A DNA stretch of 64,000 bases, taken from positions 203,585 through 267,584 of the forward strand of contig NZ_JAPIVS010000008.1 of the NCBI RefSeq assembly GCF_026239695.1, in the 5' to 3' direction. This DNA comes from Pedobacter sp. MC2016-15 (GTDB lineage Bacteria > Bacteroidota > Bacteroidia > Sphingobacteriales > Sphingobacteriaceae). The translations under genes and the position numbers were made by a program. Positions 17,044 to 25,822 of this stretch are shown here, in pieces (the first letter of the stretch is position 1; each line of letters begins with the position of its first letter). The notes below the pieces were generated by a model. It searched no databases, was not told the origin of the DNA, and saw nothing but the letters and a program-made list of their open reading frames with translations.

Positions 17044-18873
17044 TTATTGATATCCCAATGCCTGTAGCGCAAACAGCTCGGCATAGCGGCCTCCTTTAGC
17101 TATTAACTCTTCATGCGAACCCACTTCTTTGATCTCACCTTTCTCAAGTACCAAAATCCGGTCTGCCATACGGACGGTAGAGAAGCGATGTGAGATCATC
17201 ACCGCCATTTTATTTCGGGTCAGTTCCGTAAACCGCTGAAAGACCTCAAATTCCGCACGGGCATCGAGAGCTGATGTAGGCTCATCCAGTATCATCAGCT
17301 GCGCTTCGCGCATGTACGCACGTGCGAGGGCTACCTTTTGCCATTCGCCACCTGAGAGTTCCACACCTTTAGCAAAACGTTTGCCCAGCATCTGGCCATA
17401 TCCACCCGGTAAATTCTGTGCTATATTGTCTGCCAGGCTCTGTTCTGCCGAGCGGTGGATCAGCTCTTCATTGCCCTGTTCCCGGATATTCCCTGCCGCG
17501 ATGTTTTGCGAGAAAGTCATCTGGTATCGTAAAAAATCCTGAAAGATAATGCCGATATGCTCACGAAGATCATACAGGTCGTATTCTTTAAGGTCATAAC
17601 CATCCAGCAGAATGCGTCCTTCAGTAGGGTCATATAAACGCGCCAGCAGTTTCACCAGCGTACTTTTGCCGGCCCCGTTCTCACCCACTAAAGCCACCTT
17701 CTCTGCGGGATGCAGGGTAAAATTGAGATTGCGGTTGGCCCAGCGTTCACTGTTCAGGTATTTGAAACCAACGTTCTCAAAGGTAAATCCATGCATGATC
17801 GGATTTGGGAAGCATCGCGGGGAATCTGAATTATGAATCTTTGGGTGGATCTCGAAAAATTCAAAGAAGTCGCTGAGGTAGATTGCACCCTGAGATACCG
17901 CTGTAAAGCGGGCCAGCATACTTTCCAGCATACTGCGCAACTGACGGAAGGAACCCGCCAGGAAGCTGAGCTCCCCAATGGTCAGCACACCTTTTATCGT
18001 TTGCTGGATAATAAAAACATAGGCGCCGTAATACCCCAGGCTTCCCAATAAGGTGAAAAAAGTGCCCCATAGCGAGCGGTTTACAGCAATCTTCGTGTTA
18101 TCGACATAAAATTGTTGCGATAAAACCTTAAAGCGGTCGATCACAAATCCGGACAGGCTGAACATCTTGATCTCTTTAGCAGTTTCGTCACTCGCGCCGA
18201 TATAGCGCAGGTAATCCAGTTCCCGTCGTTCAGGTGTTTGGCGGCGGCTTAGCGCATACGTTTGATCATTAAAGTAAGATTCCCCAAGAAAGGCCGGTAA
18301 TACCGCTATGACCAGCAAAAGGATCAGCCATGGATTAAAAACAATCAGACCGGCCGCCAGCAGACCTATCGATATCAGGTCCTGCAGCTGGCTCAACACT
18401 TGCGAAACCAGAACTGTGCGTCCCGCCGTTTGCTGTCGCGCACGTTCCAGTTTATCGTAAAAGATGGCATCTTCAAACTGATCCAGATCCAGGGAAGCTG
18501 CGTGCTCCATTATTCGTACAGAAGTATGGTTGGCAAACAGGTCGCCCAGTAGACTGTCCATTAATGTTATAGCACGCGTTAATCCATCAGAAAGGATTGC
18601 CAGCAGAAGTTCTGCCGCCACCAATTCCCAGAGGTAAGTTTCTGAAAATGACGACTGATTTCTGGATAGCAGGAGGACCTGATCAATGATCAGCTTGCCG
18701 ATAAAAAGGAGGGAGAATGGTATGGCGGCTTTGAGTAAGCGCAACACAATATTTGCGGTCATCATTCCCGGACCAGATTGCCATACTAGCCTGAAAAATT
18801 GCGGCAGGTTACGAAAGGCACTAAGACGGTCTCGTAGGGTAAGTTTTGTTGTAGGTTTATATGTTTTGGGCAT
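17044..18873 (-). CDS. ABC transporter, fused permease and ATP-binding protein
   Basis: 609 aa half-transporter of the exporter type. About residues 20-340 form the six-helix membrane domain. The ATPase has Walker A (GENGAGKST), Q-loop (IIFQDFLRY), signature LSGGEWQKVALARA, Walker B (LMILDEPTSALD) and the switch His (MISHRFSTV). It should work as a homodimer exporting a lipid, peptide or drug. It stands alone: about 170 bases separate it from the lipoprotein gene and no adaptor or outer-membrane channel gene is adjacent. Confidence 0.94.
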   Translation of the reverse strand: MPKTYKPTTKLTLRDRLSAFRNLPQFFRLVWQSGPGMMTANIVLRLLKAAIPFSLLFIGKLIIDQVLLLSRNQSSFSETYLWELVAAELLLAILSDGLTRAITLMDSLLGDLFANHTSVRIMEHAASLDLDQFEDAIFYDKLERARQQTAGRTVLVSQVLSQLQDLISIGLLAAGLIVFNPWLILLLVIAVLPAFLGESYFNDQTYALSRRQTPERRELDYLRYIGASDETAKEIKMFSLSGFVIDRFKVLSQQFYVDNTKIAVNRSLWGTFFTLLGSLGYYGAYVFIIQQTIKGVLTIGELSFLAGSFRQLRSMLESMLARFTAVSQGAIYLSDFFEFFEIHPKIHNSDSPRCFPNPIMHGFTFENVGFKYLNSERWANRNLNFTLHPAEKVALVGENGAGKSTLVKLLARLYDPTEGRILLDGYDLKEYDLYDLREHIGIIFQDFLRYQMTFSQNIAAGNIREQGNEELIHRSAEQSLADNIAQNLPGGYGQMLGKRFAKGVELSGGEWQKVALARAYMREAQLMILDEPTSALDARAEFEVFQRFTELTRNKMAVMISHRFSTVRMADRILVLEKGEIKEVGSHEELIAKGGRYAELFALQALGYQ

Positions 18874-19067
18874 GGGTGACTAAGTCTGGCAGCTAGTGAT
18901 GATAAAGATGTAATATATGCTAAATTCAAAACTTTGGCTCTAAAATATTGTCATACTTCTGTGCAACAAACTTTACTAATTTACTATCATATTTAGGGCT
19001 CTAGAGGCTTAAATATTGTTTTTTGAAAGAGCCAGACAAATCTCCGAGACTATAAAAATTAGATATA

Positions 19068-19316
19068 ATGATACATCCGATTGAACAATACGCAATTAAT
19101 GCGGTTACTGAACTTAGAAAAAGGCATAATCTAAAACAAAGTGATTTAGCTACAGTACTAAATACTGTACCGTCTTTTATCAGCAATGTTGAAATATCAA
19201 GCCATCCGGCGAAGTATAATCTTACTCATCTCCATTCATTGTCAGCTTTCTTTAAAGTGTCGCCAAGAGAATTCTTTCCTGACCAAGCATTTCATATTGA
19301 TCCAGAAAATGAATAA
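19068..19316 (+). CDS. Small XRE-like helix-turn-helix protein, 'HPIEQYAI' type
   Basis: 82 aa. A helix-turn-helix is seen in LRKRHNLKQSDLATVLN and PSFISNVE, with helices 4-5 in LTHLHSLSAFFKVSPREFFPD. The opening HPIEQYAI and the block PAKYNL are shared with the protein at 29389-29649, so they form a paralogous pair. A single HTH with no partner domain suggests a small DNA-binding regulator; its target is unknown. Confidence 0.8.
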   Translation: MIHPIEQYAINAVTELRKRHNLKQSDLATVLNTVPSFISNVEISSHPAKYNLTHLHSLSAFFKVSPREFFPDQAFHIDPENE

Positions 19317-19459
19317 CGCAGATTGTAGTGATTTAAATGTACCTGTTTTACGCGTGCATTTAAACTTATAGAAAGAGAATTGGTCCATTTTAAGGTCTCC
19401 CTTATCCATATTATGGACTGTTATTTGCATGTAGATAAATCTAAAACAAAACGCATAAT

Positions 19460-19753
19460 ATGGAATCCCACATCGAAGTTATGTATGACGACAGGTATCA
19501 CGATGCCAGGTCTAAATTCGAGATCCTCATCTATCAAATACAGTCTTCTTACCAGGTCTGGTTTGATAAACGAATTAATGTAATGACGAATGATTTTCCT
19601 GACAAAATCTATAATTACTACCGTTATTATTATAATGACAAACATGAAATCGCACTATCTATCAAGGAAGAATTACCAAAAGTTATAAGCAGAGAATGCT
19701 CTCAGGCATTTGATTCTATATTCTTATCGAGTGTAGTTATAAATGCTCAATAG
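19460..19753 (+). CDS. Hypothetical protein
   Basis: 97 aa, rich in Tyr, Asp and Ile, without signal peptide or membrane helix. Segments such as YNYYRYYYNDKHEIALSIKEELP are helical and charged. I recognise no family. The coding call rests on length, an ATG start and coding-like composition. It lies alone between the HTH gene and a 47-aa membrane peptide. Confidence 0.5.
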   Translation: MESHIEVMYDDRYHDARSKFEILIYQIQSSYQVWFDKRINVMTNDFPDKIYNYYRYYYNDKHEIALSIKEELPKVISRECSQAFDSIFLSSVVINAQ

Positions 19754-19959
19754 GGGGTTATTTGCGTATAATTCTCTTTGTTACTCTACACCATTCATAT
19801 TGGAGATTATTCTATATGTGAATTCCGATCGTAGTTTACCCTATAATTTATCTATCTATAAATTAATATAGTTGAAATAGCTTAATGTCTTATTATCAGT
19901 CATTTTCTAAAACTTTATAGAATAGAAATCGTTTTAGCAGCTGTCAAAATTCACAATAT

Positions 19960-20103
19960 ATGACGGTTCAAAAGAAACAGAACAAGATAATAACAGTAAT
20001 CATTGTAGTTTTTCTTATTGTAATCTCAATAATGATATCTTACTATCTCAACCTCTTTGACAGCTATTCTCCGCATGAGGTTCATAATGGATATCCATTT
20101 TGA
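19960..20103 (+). CDS. Small single-pass membrane peptide
   Basis: 47 aa. After a basic start (MTVQKKQNK) one strong hydrophobic segment runs from about residue 10 to 30 (IITVIIVVFLIVISIMISYY), followed by a short polar tail (FDSYSPHEVHNGYPF). The topology is typical of small membrane peptides. The frame is short, so the call rests on this composition and the ATG; its role is unknown. Confidence 0.5.
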   Translation: MTVQKKQNKIITVIIVVFLIVISIMISYYLNLFDSYSPHEVHNGYPF

Positions 20104-20183
20104 TGGTATGGATGTATTATTATTTAACTTTTGTTGATGATAGATAGATTTAGCTTAAACAAATTGGCCAGATCTTTGTAAAT

Positions 20184-20474
20184 ATGAATGCGCTCAACTT
20201 AACGCTTTTAAAAATGAACCAATCTAAAAACTTTTTTAACGATTTCAGATCAGGCAATATTAAAATTGGGGACATCATCAATTTTAATCGATCAGAGTAT
20301 AATATTGATGAAAAGATCAATCTTTCTGATGCTGAATTTCAAAAACAGTGGGATAATTTCAAGGATCTCATGTCCACGTATATTACATTCAAGCCTATTC
20401 TTGCTAAGTTTGATCCAAACGGAAATGGTGTTTCGATAGTGGTCACCCGCTTGTATTCTTCACCAGAAATGTAG
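20184..20474 (+). CDS. Hypothetical protein
   Basis: 96 aa from the first ATG (an alternative is Met11). It is soluble, with charged helical blocks (FFNDFRSGNIKIGDIINF, NLSDAEFQKQWDNFKDLM). There is no signal peptide, membrane helix or recognised domain. Codon use looks coding, but no family or neighbour indicates a role. Confidence 0.5.
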   Translation: MNALNLTLLKMNQSKNFFNDFRSGNIKIGDIINFNRSEYNIDEKINLSDAEFQKQWDNFKDLMSTYITFKPILAKFDPNGNGVSIVVTRLYSSPEM

Positions 20475-20589
20475 ACTTACCGTTAGATGGTCATCAAAGG
20501 AGGTATATTTTATCAAATCCCCTAAAGATAGTATCTCAAAACAATTATGCTTAATCTGCAGATATACCAGTAAAAAGAATACAAATATC

Positions 20590-20615
20590 CTGAATTCGTT
20601 TAGCGTCTGAATTCG
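20590..20615 (+). promoter_or_regulatory. Direct repeat before the SDR gene, candidate operator
   Basis: CTGAATTCG occurs at 20590-20598 and again at 20607-20615, a 17-bp period. The repeat lies 38 bp before the start of an SDR gene followed by an AraC gene. AraC-family proteins bind direct repeats, so a binding site is plausible but unproven. Confidence 0.35.
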
Positions 20616-20653
20616 GGGCCCCAACGACCTTTACATTTCAATTAATCAACGAA

Positions 20654-21469
20654 ATGAAAAAGACAATTTTAATAACTGGAGCAAGTAGTGGTTTGGGAAA
20701 AGAAGCCGCAATTAAATTTCAAAAACAAGGTTGGAACGTAGTTGCAACTATGCGTAATGCTAATCATGCGCATGAATTGGAATCACTGGAGAATGTATTG
20801 ATTACTACACTAGATGTAACGGATTTAGACTCCATCACAGCTTCCGTGGAGGCGGGTATTCAGAGATTCGGCAAAATCGATGCACTACTCAATAATGCAG
20901 GTTATGGGGCTTATGGGCCTTTGGAATCATTTTCAAGGGAAAAAATCCTGCGTCAATTTAATACAAATGTTATCGGCCTCCTGGATGTAACAAAGGCATT
21001 ATTACCTCATTTTCGTGCCAATAAAAGTGGTGTTATCATTAATATCTCTTCAATTGGTGGCAAAATGGCCTTTCCATTGGGTACATTGTATCATGGGACG
21101 AAGTTTGCAGTGGAAGGCATTTCCGAATCGTTAAGTTACGAGCTGGCACCAATGGGTGTAAGGCTGAAAATTGTTGAACCTGGTGCGATAGCAACTGACT
21201 TTACCGGACGATCCCTGGACTTTAGCAACAATGAATCTCTCACAGAATATCAACCTTTTATCGGAAAAATTATGTCAGCAATGGAGACACTGTTCCAGCA
21301 TGCTTCGCCAGCAAGTCTTATTGCAGATGTAGTCTACGAGGCTGCTACAGATGGCAAAGATCAGCTAAGGTATATCGCTGGAGATGATGCACAGGCCATG
21401 ATTGCTTTTCATAAGCAATCTGATGATCCTGCATTTATCCATGGCATTCAATCACAATTTGGAATTTAA
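20654..21469 (+). CDS. SDR family oxidoreductase
   Basis: 271 aa classical SDR with TGASSGLG at residues 7-14, NNAGYGAYGP, a catalytic Ser in INISSIGG and YHGTKFAVEG holding the Tyr and Lys. The active site is intact. It resembles the SDR oxidoreductases with a retinol-dehydrogenase-like C-terminus (ATDFTGRSLDF). An AraC gene follows 76 bases downstream on the same strand, and a direct repeat lies upstream, so the pair is likely one regulated module. Confidence 0.92.
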   Translation: MKKTILITGASSGLGKEAAIKFQKQGWNVVATMRNANHAHELESLENVLITTLDVTDLDSITASVEAGIQRFGKIDALLNNAGYGAYGPLESFSREKILRQFNTNVIGLLDVTKALLPHFRANKSGVIINISSIGGKMAFPLGTLYHGTKFAVEGISESLSYELAPMGVRLKIVEPGAIATDFTGRSLDFSNNESLTEYQPFIGKIMSAMETLFQHASPASLIADVVYEAATDGKDQLRYIAGDDAQAMIAFHKQSDDPAFIHGIQSQFGI

Positions 21470-21545
21470 TAACCTGAAAATAAATTATTGAGATCATTAT
21501 ATAATAATGGTTTCAATAATTTTGATATTTACGTTATCATCTATT

Positions 21546-22460
21546 ATGAAAAATACATTCACTCATCTGCAAAACATATCTGAAATATTTAACCTATTCG
21601 GATTGGCTAAGGATCTGTACCATCCCTTGATTGGTGTAGTGGATTTCAGTAAAGTATGTCAGCAAACAAAGCAGGATATTAAACTATCGGCGGATTACTA
21701 CTCTATCATGTTCAAAAATTATCCTAATGATAAATTTAAATATGGTAGAAAGTCTATTGATTTCCAGGACGGAAGTTTAATCTGCATGGCGCCTAATCAG
21801 GTTATTGAAATTGATAGCCAGGAGAACGCTTCTGATAATATTCAAGGTTGGGGACTATTCTTTCATCCTGATCTGATAAGAGGGACTTCTTTAATGGCAA
21901 AGATGAAGGATTACAGTTTTTTTTCATATGACACGTCCGAAGCACTTCATTTGTCGGACCAGGAGAAACAGGTTCTGAATGAGTGCGTACAGAAGATCGA
22001 CAGCGAGCTGAAGCAGAATATCGATGTCTACAGCCAAATGATTATCATTTCGACCATTGAACTGTTACTGAACTACTGCACCAGATTTTATGGCCGCCAG
22101 TTTATTACCAGAAAGAGCAGCCATAGTTCGGCTCTTAGTCAGTTCGAAAATATACTCACTACTTATGTCGAAGCTGCTGATCTACAGGAAAGGGGATTGC
22201 CTACAGTGAAATACCTGTCAGAACAGATGAACTTGTCTCCTAATTATTTGAGTGACTTAATAAAGAAAGAGAGTGGTAAAAATGCTCAGGATCATATCCA
22301 TTTTTATTTAATAGAAAAGGCAAAAAGTAAACTTCTAAGTACCGACAAGTCGGTAAGTGAAATAGCTTACGGATTAGGTTTCGATTACTCACAGTACTTC
22401 ACTAAACTATTTAAGCAGAAAACCGGGAAGACACCAATGGAATTCCGTAATGTCAACTGA
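21546..22460 (+). CDS. AraC family transcriptional regulator
   Basis: 304 aa from the ATG at 21546, which matches the 302-306 aa length of the other paralogues; an earlier Met at 21507 gives a hydrophobic extension unlike them. The C-terminus has both HTH motifs (VKYLSEQMNLSPNYLSDLIKK and KSVSEIAYGLGFDYSQYFTKLFK) ending KTGKTPMEFR. The sensor half shares blocks with the paralogues at 2395, 45197 and 46946 (FHPDLIRGTSL, FYGRQFITRK). It probably controls the SDR gene before it. Confidence 0.92.
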   Translation: MKNTFTHLQNISEIFNLFGLAKDLYHPLIGVVDFSKVCQQTKQDIKLSADYYSIMFKNYPNDKFKYGRKSIDFQDGSLICMAPNQVIEIDSQENASDNIQGWGLFFHPDLIRGTSLMAKMKDYSFFSYDTSEALHLSDQEKQVLNECVQKIDSELKQNIDVYSQMIIISTIELLLNYCTRFYGRQFITRKSSHSSALSQFENILTTYVEAADLQERGLPTVKYLSEQMNLSPNYLSDLIKKESGKNAQDHIHFYLIEKAKSKLLSTDKSVSEIAYGLGFDYSQYFTKLFKQKTGKTPMEFRNVN

Positions 22461-22570
22461 AGAGTTGTAAATCGAACATCAAAGTTCGGGACGATTTTTA
22501 ATTTGGTCAAGTATCTATCACACTTTAAGAAGAAGTCTCTTATTATAAAGATCAATTTTACTGATGCAAC

Positions 22571-22612
22571 CTCAAGCGGATCAAATCGAAGGAACCAATT
22601 GATCCGCTTGAG
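22571..22612. terminator. Hairpin terminator between convergent genes
   Basis: A perfect 14-bp inverted repeat (CTCAAGCGGATCAA at 22571-22584 and its complement at 22599-22612) with a 14-base loop. It lies between the AraC gene and the convergent dehydrogenase gene, serving both. Confidence 0.78.
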
Positions 22613-22638
22613 TGCATACGGGATATCCTGCTCAGGTT

Positions 22639-23652
22639 CTACGAAAATTCCAGGTTGTCTTCCATAACTTCCACACCGAATTCTTTTAACCGGTTGCTGA
22701 TATTTTGGTTACTGATAATCGTTTCTGGAAGATACAAACCCCCAGTCTTTGATTCAGATTCTCCATTCAGGCCCAATATCTTTTCAGTGATTAGATAAAC
22801 GCCCACCGCAGTGAGGTGGGAATTACCTTCGGGTCCGGATACTATTGTGCTGAATGTTCTCTCTTCGCCTGACAAAAGGGTGCCAGAAATAGTGATATAT
22901 AAATCATGTGATGCATGCAAACCTTTGCCAGTTCCTATAGACTCCCCGGTAATAAAGTCGAAACGAATATTCTTCGCACTTGTAAAAGCGGCTATACTTG
23001 GCACATCCAGCGTACTCATTGGATAACCTATTGCTGATGATCCGTTGTGCAAATGTATAATTCTTGGGTTTTCTTTGGCTTGCACTGACAGCCAATTACC
23101 CTCTTTGCGAATCAACGCTTCTCCGACAAAACCGCTTACTTCATTGGCAACTAAGGGCCCTACCATATCTTTTGGATCGTATAATCCTGCGAGTTCGATA
23201 GTTTCTATCTGACTGAATTTACTTGCTAGCTCCCTTGCCATAAGCGTCAATAGTCCTGCTTGCCAATGACCTGCATATACAACAGGGGCAGCAATCGCTT
23301 TATGGAGTCCCAAAAACGCCGTAGGAGCAATTTGATCTGCTAATTCGCTTACTGCGATACACGCAATGCCCTTTGAAATGGCAGTTTCTCTCAATATATT
23401 ACTGTGATCATCTACCGCTGATATAATCAGATCAATTTTCTCAAAGGCACTTAAATCGAAACCTTCTTCGAGATTAACATAGGCCGTTTCTGTATGATTT
23501 AATTCCTTCGCTAAGGACATTCCGTTGTCCGGATTTCGACCTCCAAGTATAAGGTTGATACCCTTATCAGCTTTTCTGATTAATCGTGCAATGTTACTTC
23601 CGACCATTCCATAACCACCAACAATTAGAATTCGTTTTTCCTGTGTTTTCAT
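22639..23652 (-). CDS. Saccharopine dehydrogenase-like NAD(P)-binding protein
   Basis: 337 aa from the ATG at 23652, chosen because the Rossmann opening MKTQEKRILIVGGYGMVGS then starts properly; the longer frame adds 19 unlikely residues. The GGYGMVG loop and the following ISAVDDHSNILRETA match the saccharopine dehydrogenase/trans-acting enoyl reductase family. The substrate is not evident. It is divergent from an HxlR regulator, the usual arrangement for an HxlR-controlled redox gene. A TTGCA-ACC-TGCAA palindrome lies just upstream. Confidence 0.82.
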   Translation of the reverse strand: MKTQEKRILIVGGYGMVGSNIARLIRKADKGINLILGGRNPDNGMSLAKELNHTETAYVNLEEGFDLSAFEKIDLIISAVDDHSNILRETAISKGIACIAVSELADQIAPTAFLGLHKAIAAPVVYAGHWQAGLLTLMARELASKFSQIETIELAGLYDPKDMVGPLVANEVSGFVGEALIRKEGNWLSVQAKENPRIIHLHNGSSAIGYPMSTLDVPSIAAFTSAKNIRFDFITGESIGTGKGLHASHDLYITISGTLLSGEERTFSTIVSGPEGNSHLTAVGVYLITEKILGLNGESESKTGGLYLPETIISNQNISNRLKEFGVEVMEDNLEFS

Positions 23653-23675
23653 ATTAAAATTTAATTTATATAACC

Positions 23676-23688
23676 TTGCAACCTGCAA
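23676..23688. promoter_or_regulatory. Palindrome in the divergent dehydrogenase/HxlR region
   Basis: TTGCA ACC TGCAA lies 24 bases upstream of the dehydrogenase start, and a single half (GGTTGCA) recurs about 130 bases away, near the HxlR gene. HxlR dimers bind palindromes, so it may be an operator; the evidence is only position and symmetry. Confidence 0.3.
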
Positions 23689-23866
23689 TTCATTTAGGTG
23701 TAAGCTCAATCACAACCTATCACAAAATGCCAAATCAGATCTTGCAGTAAAGAGCGATAATGCTTTAGACACCTTTCAATGACTGGTTGATAGGGCAAAA
23801 TTAAGGTTGCATATATAATTTTGTATATTACCCGCCTATTGTTAGGTACTATAAATAATGTAAGTA

Positions 23867-24235
23867 ATGAGTGAGATCAAGCAATCCTCAACCAACTTCG
23901 CAAATAAGCTCGCTCTGAGCGATGAATGTCCGGAAGTATATGCCTCACATATCATCGGAGGACAATGGACTTTGGTAATCTGTTCTTGGTTATTGAACGG
24001 GAAACTAAGATTTGGAGAACTGTCTAAAAAAATACCTGGCATTACCGAAAGAATGTTGACGCTGCAACTGCGGAAGCTCGAAGAGCATAAAATAATCAGC
24101 AGGACTGTTTATGCAGAAGTGCCGCCACGCGTAGAATATGAGCTTACAGAAATTGGATACGCATTGAAGTCGGTTATTATGGAGTTGGAAGTTTGGGGTA
24201 AAAGCCATAAAGATTTGATTGATCCATCAGTTTAA
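23867..24235 (+). CDS. HxlR family transcriptional regulator
   Basis: 122 aa winged-helix protein. It has the HxlR layout: a cysteine before the core (DECPEVY), GGQWTLVICSWLLNGKLRFGEL, ITERMLTLQLRKLEEHKII, then the wing with PPRVEYELTEIGYAL. The N-terminal Cys may be redox- or electrophile-sensitive, as known for relatives such as HypR and YodB. It is divergent from the saccharopine-dehydrogenase-like gene, its likely target. The SDR/flavin reductase/oxygenase operon starts 227 bases downstream. Confidence 0.92.
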   Translation: MSEIKQSSTNFANKLALSDECPEVYASHIIGGQWTLVICSWLLNGKLRFGELSKKIPGITERMLTLQLRKLEEHKIISRTVYAEVPPRVEYELTEIGYALKSVIMELEVWGKSHKDLIDPSV

Positions 24236-24462
24236 GCAGATACTGGAGGCCCTAGGGTTGAACTACAAATTTCATATATCATAATTATACATCTGAATAC
24301 CAACTTATTGTTTTTTGAAACGATATCGTAATCATGTTGTTGTAAATGCGATTGGTGCATGTGCACTACATTAAATTCAGTTGCTAAATCAACAAAAATG
24401 ATCTTAAGAAATTATCAGATCCTGAATGTGGATTGCCTGAGAGTTTTAAAATACCTGGAATT

Positions 24463-25176
24463 ATGAGTTTTGAAGGAAAGAATATTTTAGTAGTCGGCGG
24501 TAGTTCCGGTATTGGCCTGTCGCTGATCAAATCATTAACTGCCAGGGGAGCTACAGTGTATAACCTGTCACGGTCGATCTCTGAGGAATGGCCGCAGGGT
24601 ATTCATCACCTCAATTTCGATGTGCTGGATAACGCTGATCAATTAAGCGGCTTTTTACCTGAACAGTTACATGGACTTGTTTATGCTGTAGGAAGCATAA
24701 ATCTGAAACCTTTTAATAGGCTAAGTGAAGAAGATTTTTTAAATGACTATCGCCTGAATGTGACAGGAGCAGTAAAAGTTATTCAACAGGCTATGAAATC
24801 CCTTAAAAGTTCACATGCAGCAGTAGTTTTGATCAGTTCTGTAGCTGCCCGTACCGGGATGGGTTTTCATGGCAGTATTTCGGCGGCGAAAGCAGCAGTT
24901 GAGGGGATGGCACTTTCATTGGCAGCTGAATTGGCCCCTAGCCGGATTCGCGTAAATGTAGTATCGCCTTCACTCACTGATACACCCTTAGCCGGGAATT
25001 TATTAAATACACCGGAACGTCGTGAAGCTTCCGATAAACGTCACCCGCTGGGGAGAGTTGGTACACCAGAAGATATCAGTTCAGCGATCGGCTATTTGTT
25101 AAGCGAAGATAGCTCCTGGATGACCGGCCAGGTAATAGGAATTGACGGTGGCCTGGGTAAATTAAAGAATTCATAA
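24463..25176 (+). CDS. SDR family protein with atypical active site
   Basis: 237 aa from the ATG at 24463; a TTG start 30 bases upstream is less likely. The cofactor loop VGGSSGIG and the C-terminal GRVGTPEDISSAIGYLL and TGQVIGIDGG are ordinary for SDRs. In the usual YxxxK position it reads HGSISAAKAA: the Lys is present, but Ile stands where the catalytic Tyr should be. It may use a different mechanism or be non-reductive. The flavin reductase gene starts 1 base after its stop and the oxygenase gene overlaps that, so this is a three-gene operon. Confidence 0.85.
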   Translation: MSFEGKNILVVGGSSGIGLSLIKSLTARGATVYNLSRSISEEWPQGIHHLNFDVLDNADQLSGFLPEQLHGLVYAVGSINLKPFNRLSEEDFLNDYRLNVTGAVKVIQQAMKSLKSSHAAVVLISSVAARTGMGFHGSISAAKAAVEGMALSLAAELAPSRIRVNVVSPSLTDTPLAGNLLNTPERREASDKRHPLGRVGTPEDISSAIGYLLSEDSSWMTGQVIGIDGGLGKLKNS

Positions 25177-25177
25177 T

Positions 25178-25822
25178 ATGAAACAATTTCAACACGACGA
25201 TATTCTCAGCTCTGAGAAACAATTCAGGATCAATATGATCAATGGTTTGCTTGGTTACAAGACACTTAACCTTTTAGGCACTACCAATTCAAATAGATTA
25301 ACGAACCTCTGTGTAATTAGTTCCGCTTTTCACCTTGGAGCAAATCCTCCTTTGATCGGCCTAATCATGCGTCCTCAACGTGATCACAATGATACCCTAA
25401 AAAATATTATAGCAACTGGTGAGTATACGCTCAATAATGTATTACCTGAATTTTATAAAGAAGCACACCAAACCAGTGCGGCTTACCCATCAGAAGTTTC
25501 AGAGTTTGAGCTTTGTGGCTTTAGCGAGCATTACATATCTGGGTTTAAAGCTCCCTTTGTATCTCAATCAACAATTCGTATTGGACTGGAACTGAGAGAA
25601 ATTGTGGATATGAAAATCAACGGAACTACTTTAGTTGTAGGGGAGGTGGTGCAGATTTTGGCGGAGGATGAAATCATAGGTGACGATGGTTTTATCAATC
25701 ACATCACGGCGGGTACAGTGACTGTCTCTGGCCTGGATGCTTATTTTCTGCCCGAGCCATTGGCAAGGTTGAGCTATGCCAAACCCGATCTCCCGGTTCA
25801 GGAAATCAAGGAGGAGAAGTAA
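25178..25822 (+). CDS. Flavin reductase family protein
   Basis: 214 aa flavin-binding split-barrel protein. Typical blocks are INGLLGYKTLNLLGTTN, LTNLCVISSAFHLGANPPLIGL, TLKNI and YTLNNV. Members use NAD(P)H to reduce FMN or FAD, or bind FMN directly. It sits between an SDR and an MpaB-like oxygenase, translationally coupled to the latter (TAATG overlap). It may supply reduced flavin or electrons to that oxygenase, or act on the same substrate (inference). Confidence 0.87.
   Translation: MKQFQHDDILSSEKQFRINMINGLLGYKTLNLLGTTNSNRLTNLCVISSAFHLGANPPLIGLIMRPQRDHNDTLKNIIATGEYTLNNVLPEFYKEAHQTSAAYPSEVSEFELCGFSEHYISGFKAPFVSQSTIRIGLELREIVDMKINGTTLVVGEVVQILAEDEIIGDDGFINHITAGTVTVSGLDAYFLPEPLARLSYAKPDLPVQEIKEEK
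25808..25816 (+). promoter_or_regulatory. Strong Shine-Dalgarno sequence
   Basis: AAGGAGGAG ends 5 bases before the ATG at 25822. Such strong sites are uncommon in Bacteroidota. It lies inside the end of the flavin reductase gene and supports the start of the oxygenase gene. Confidence 0.6.

Noticed and set aside
20497..20505. AAAGGAGGT sequence as a ribosome binding site
   Set aside because: It resembles a Shine-Dalgarno but no start codon follows at a usable distance.
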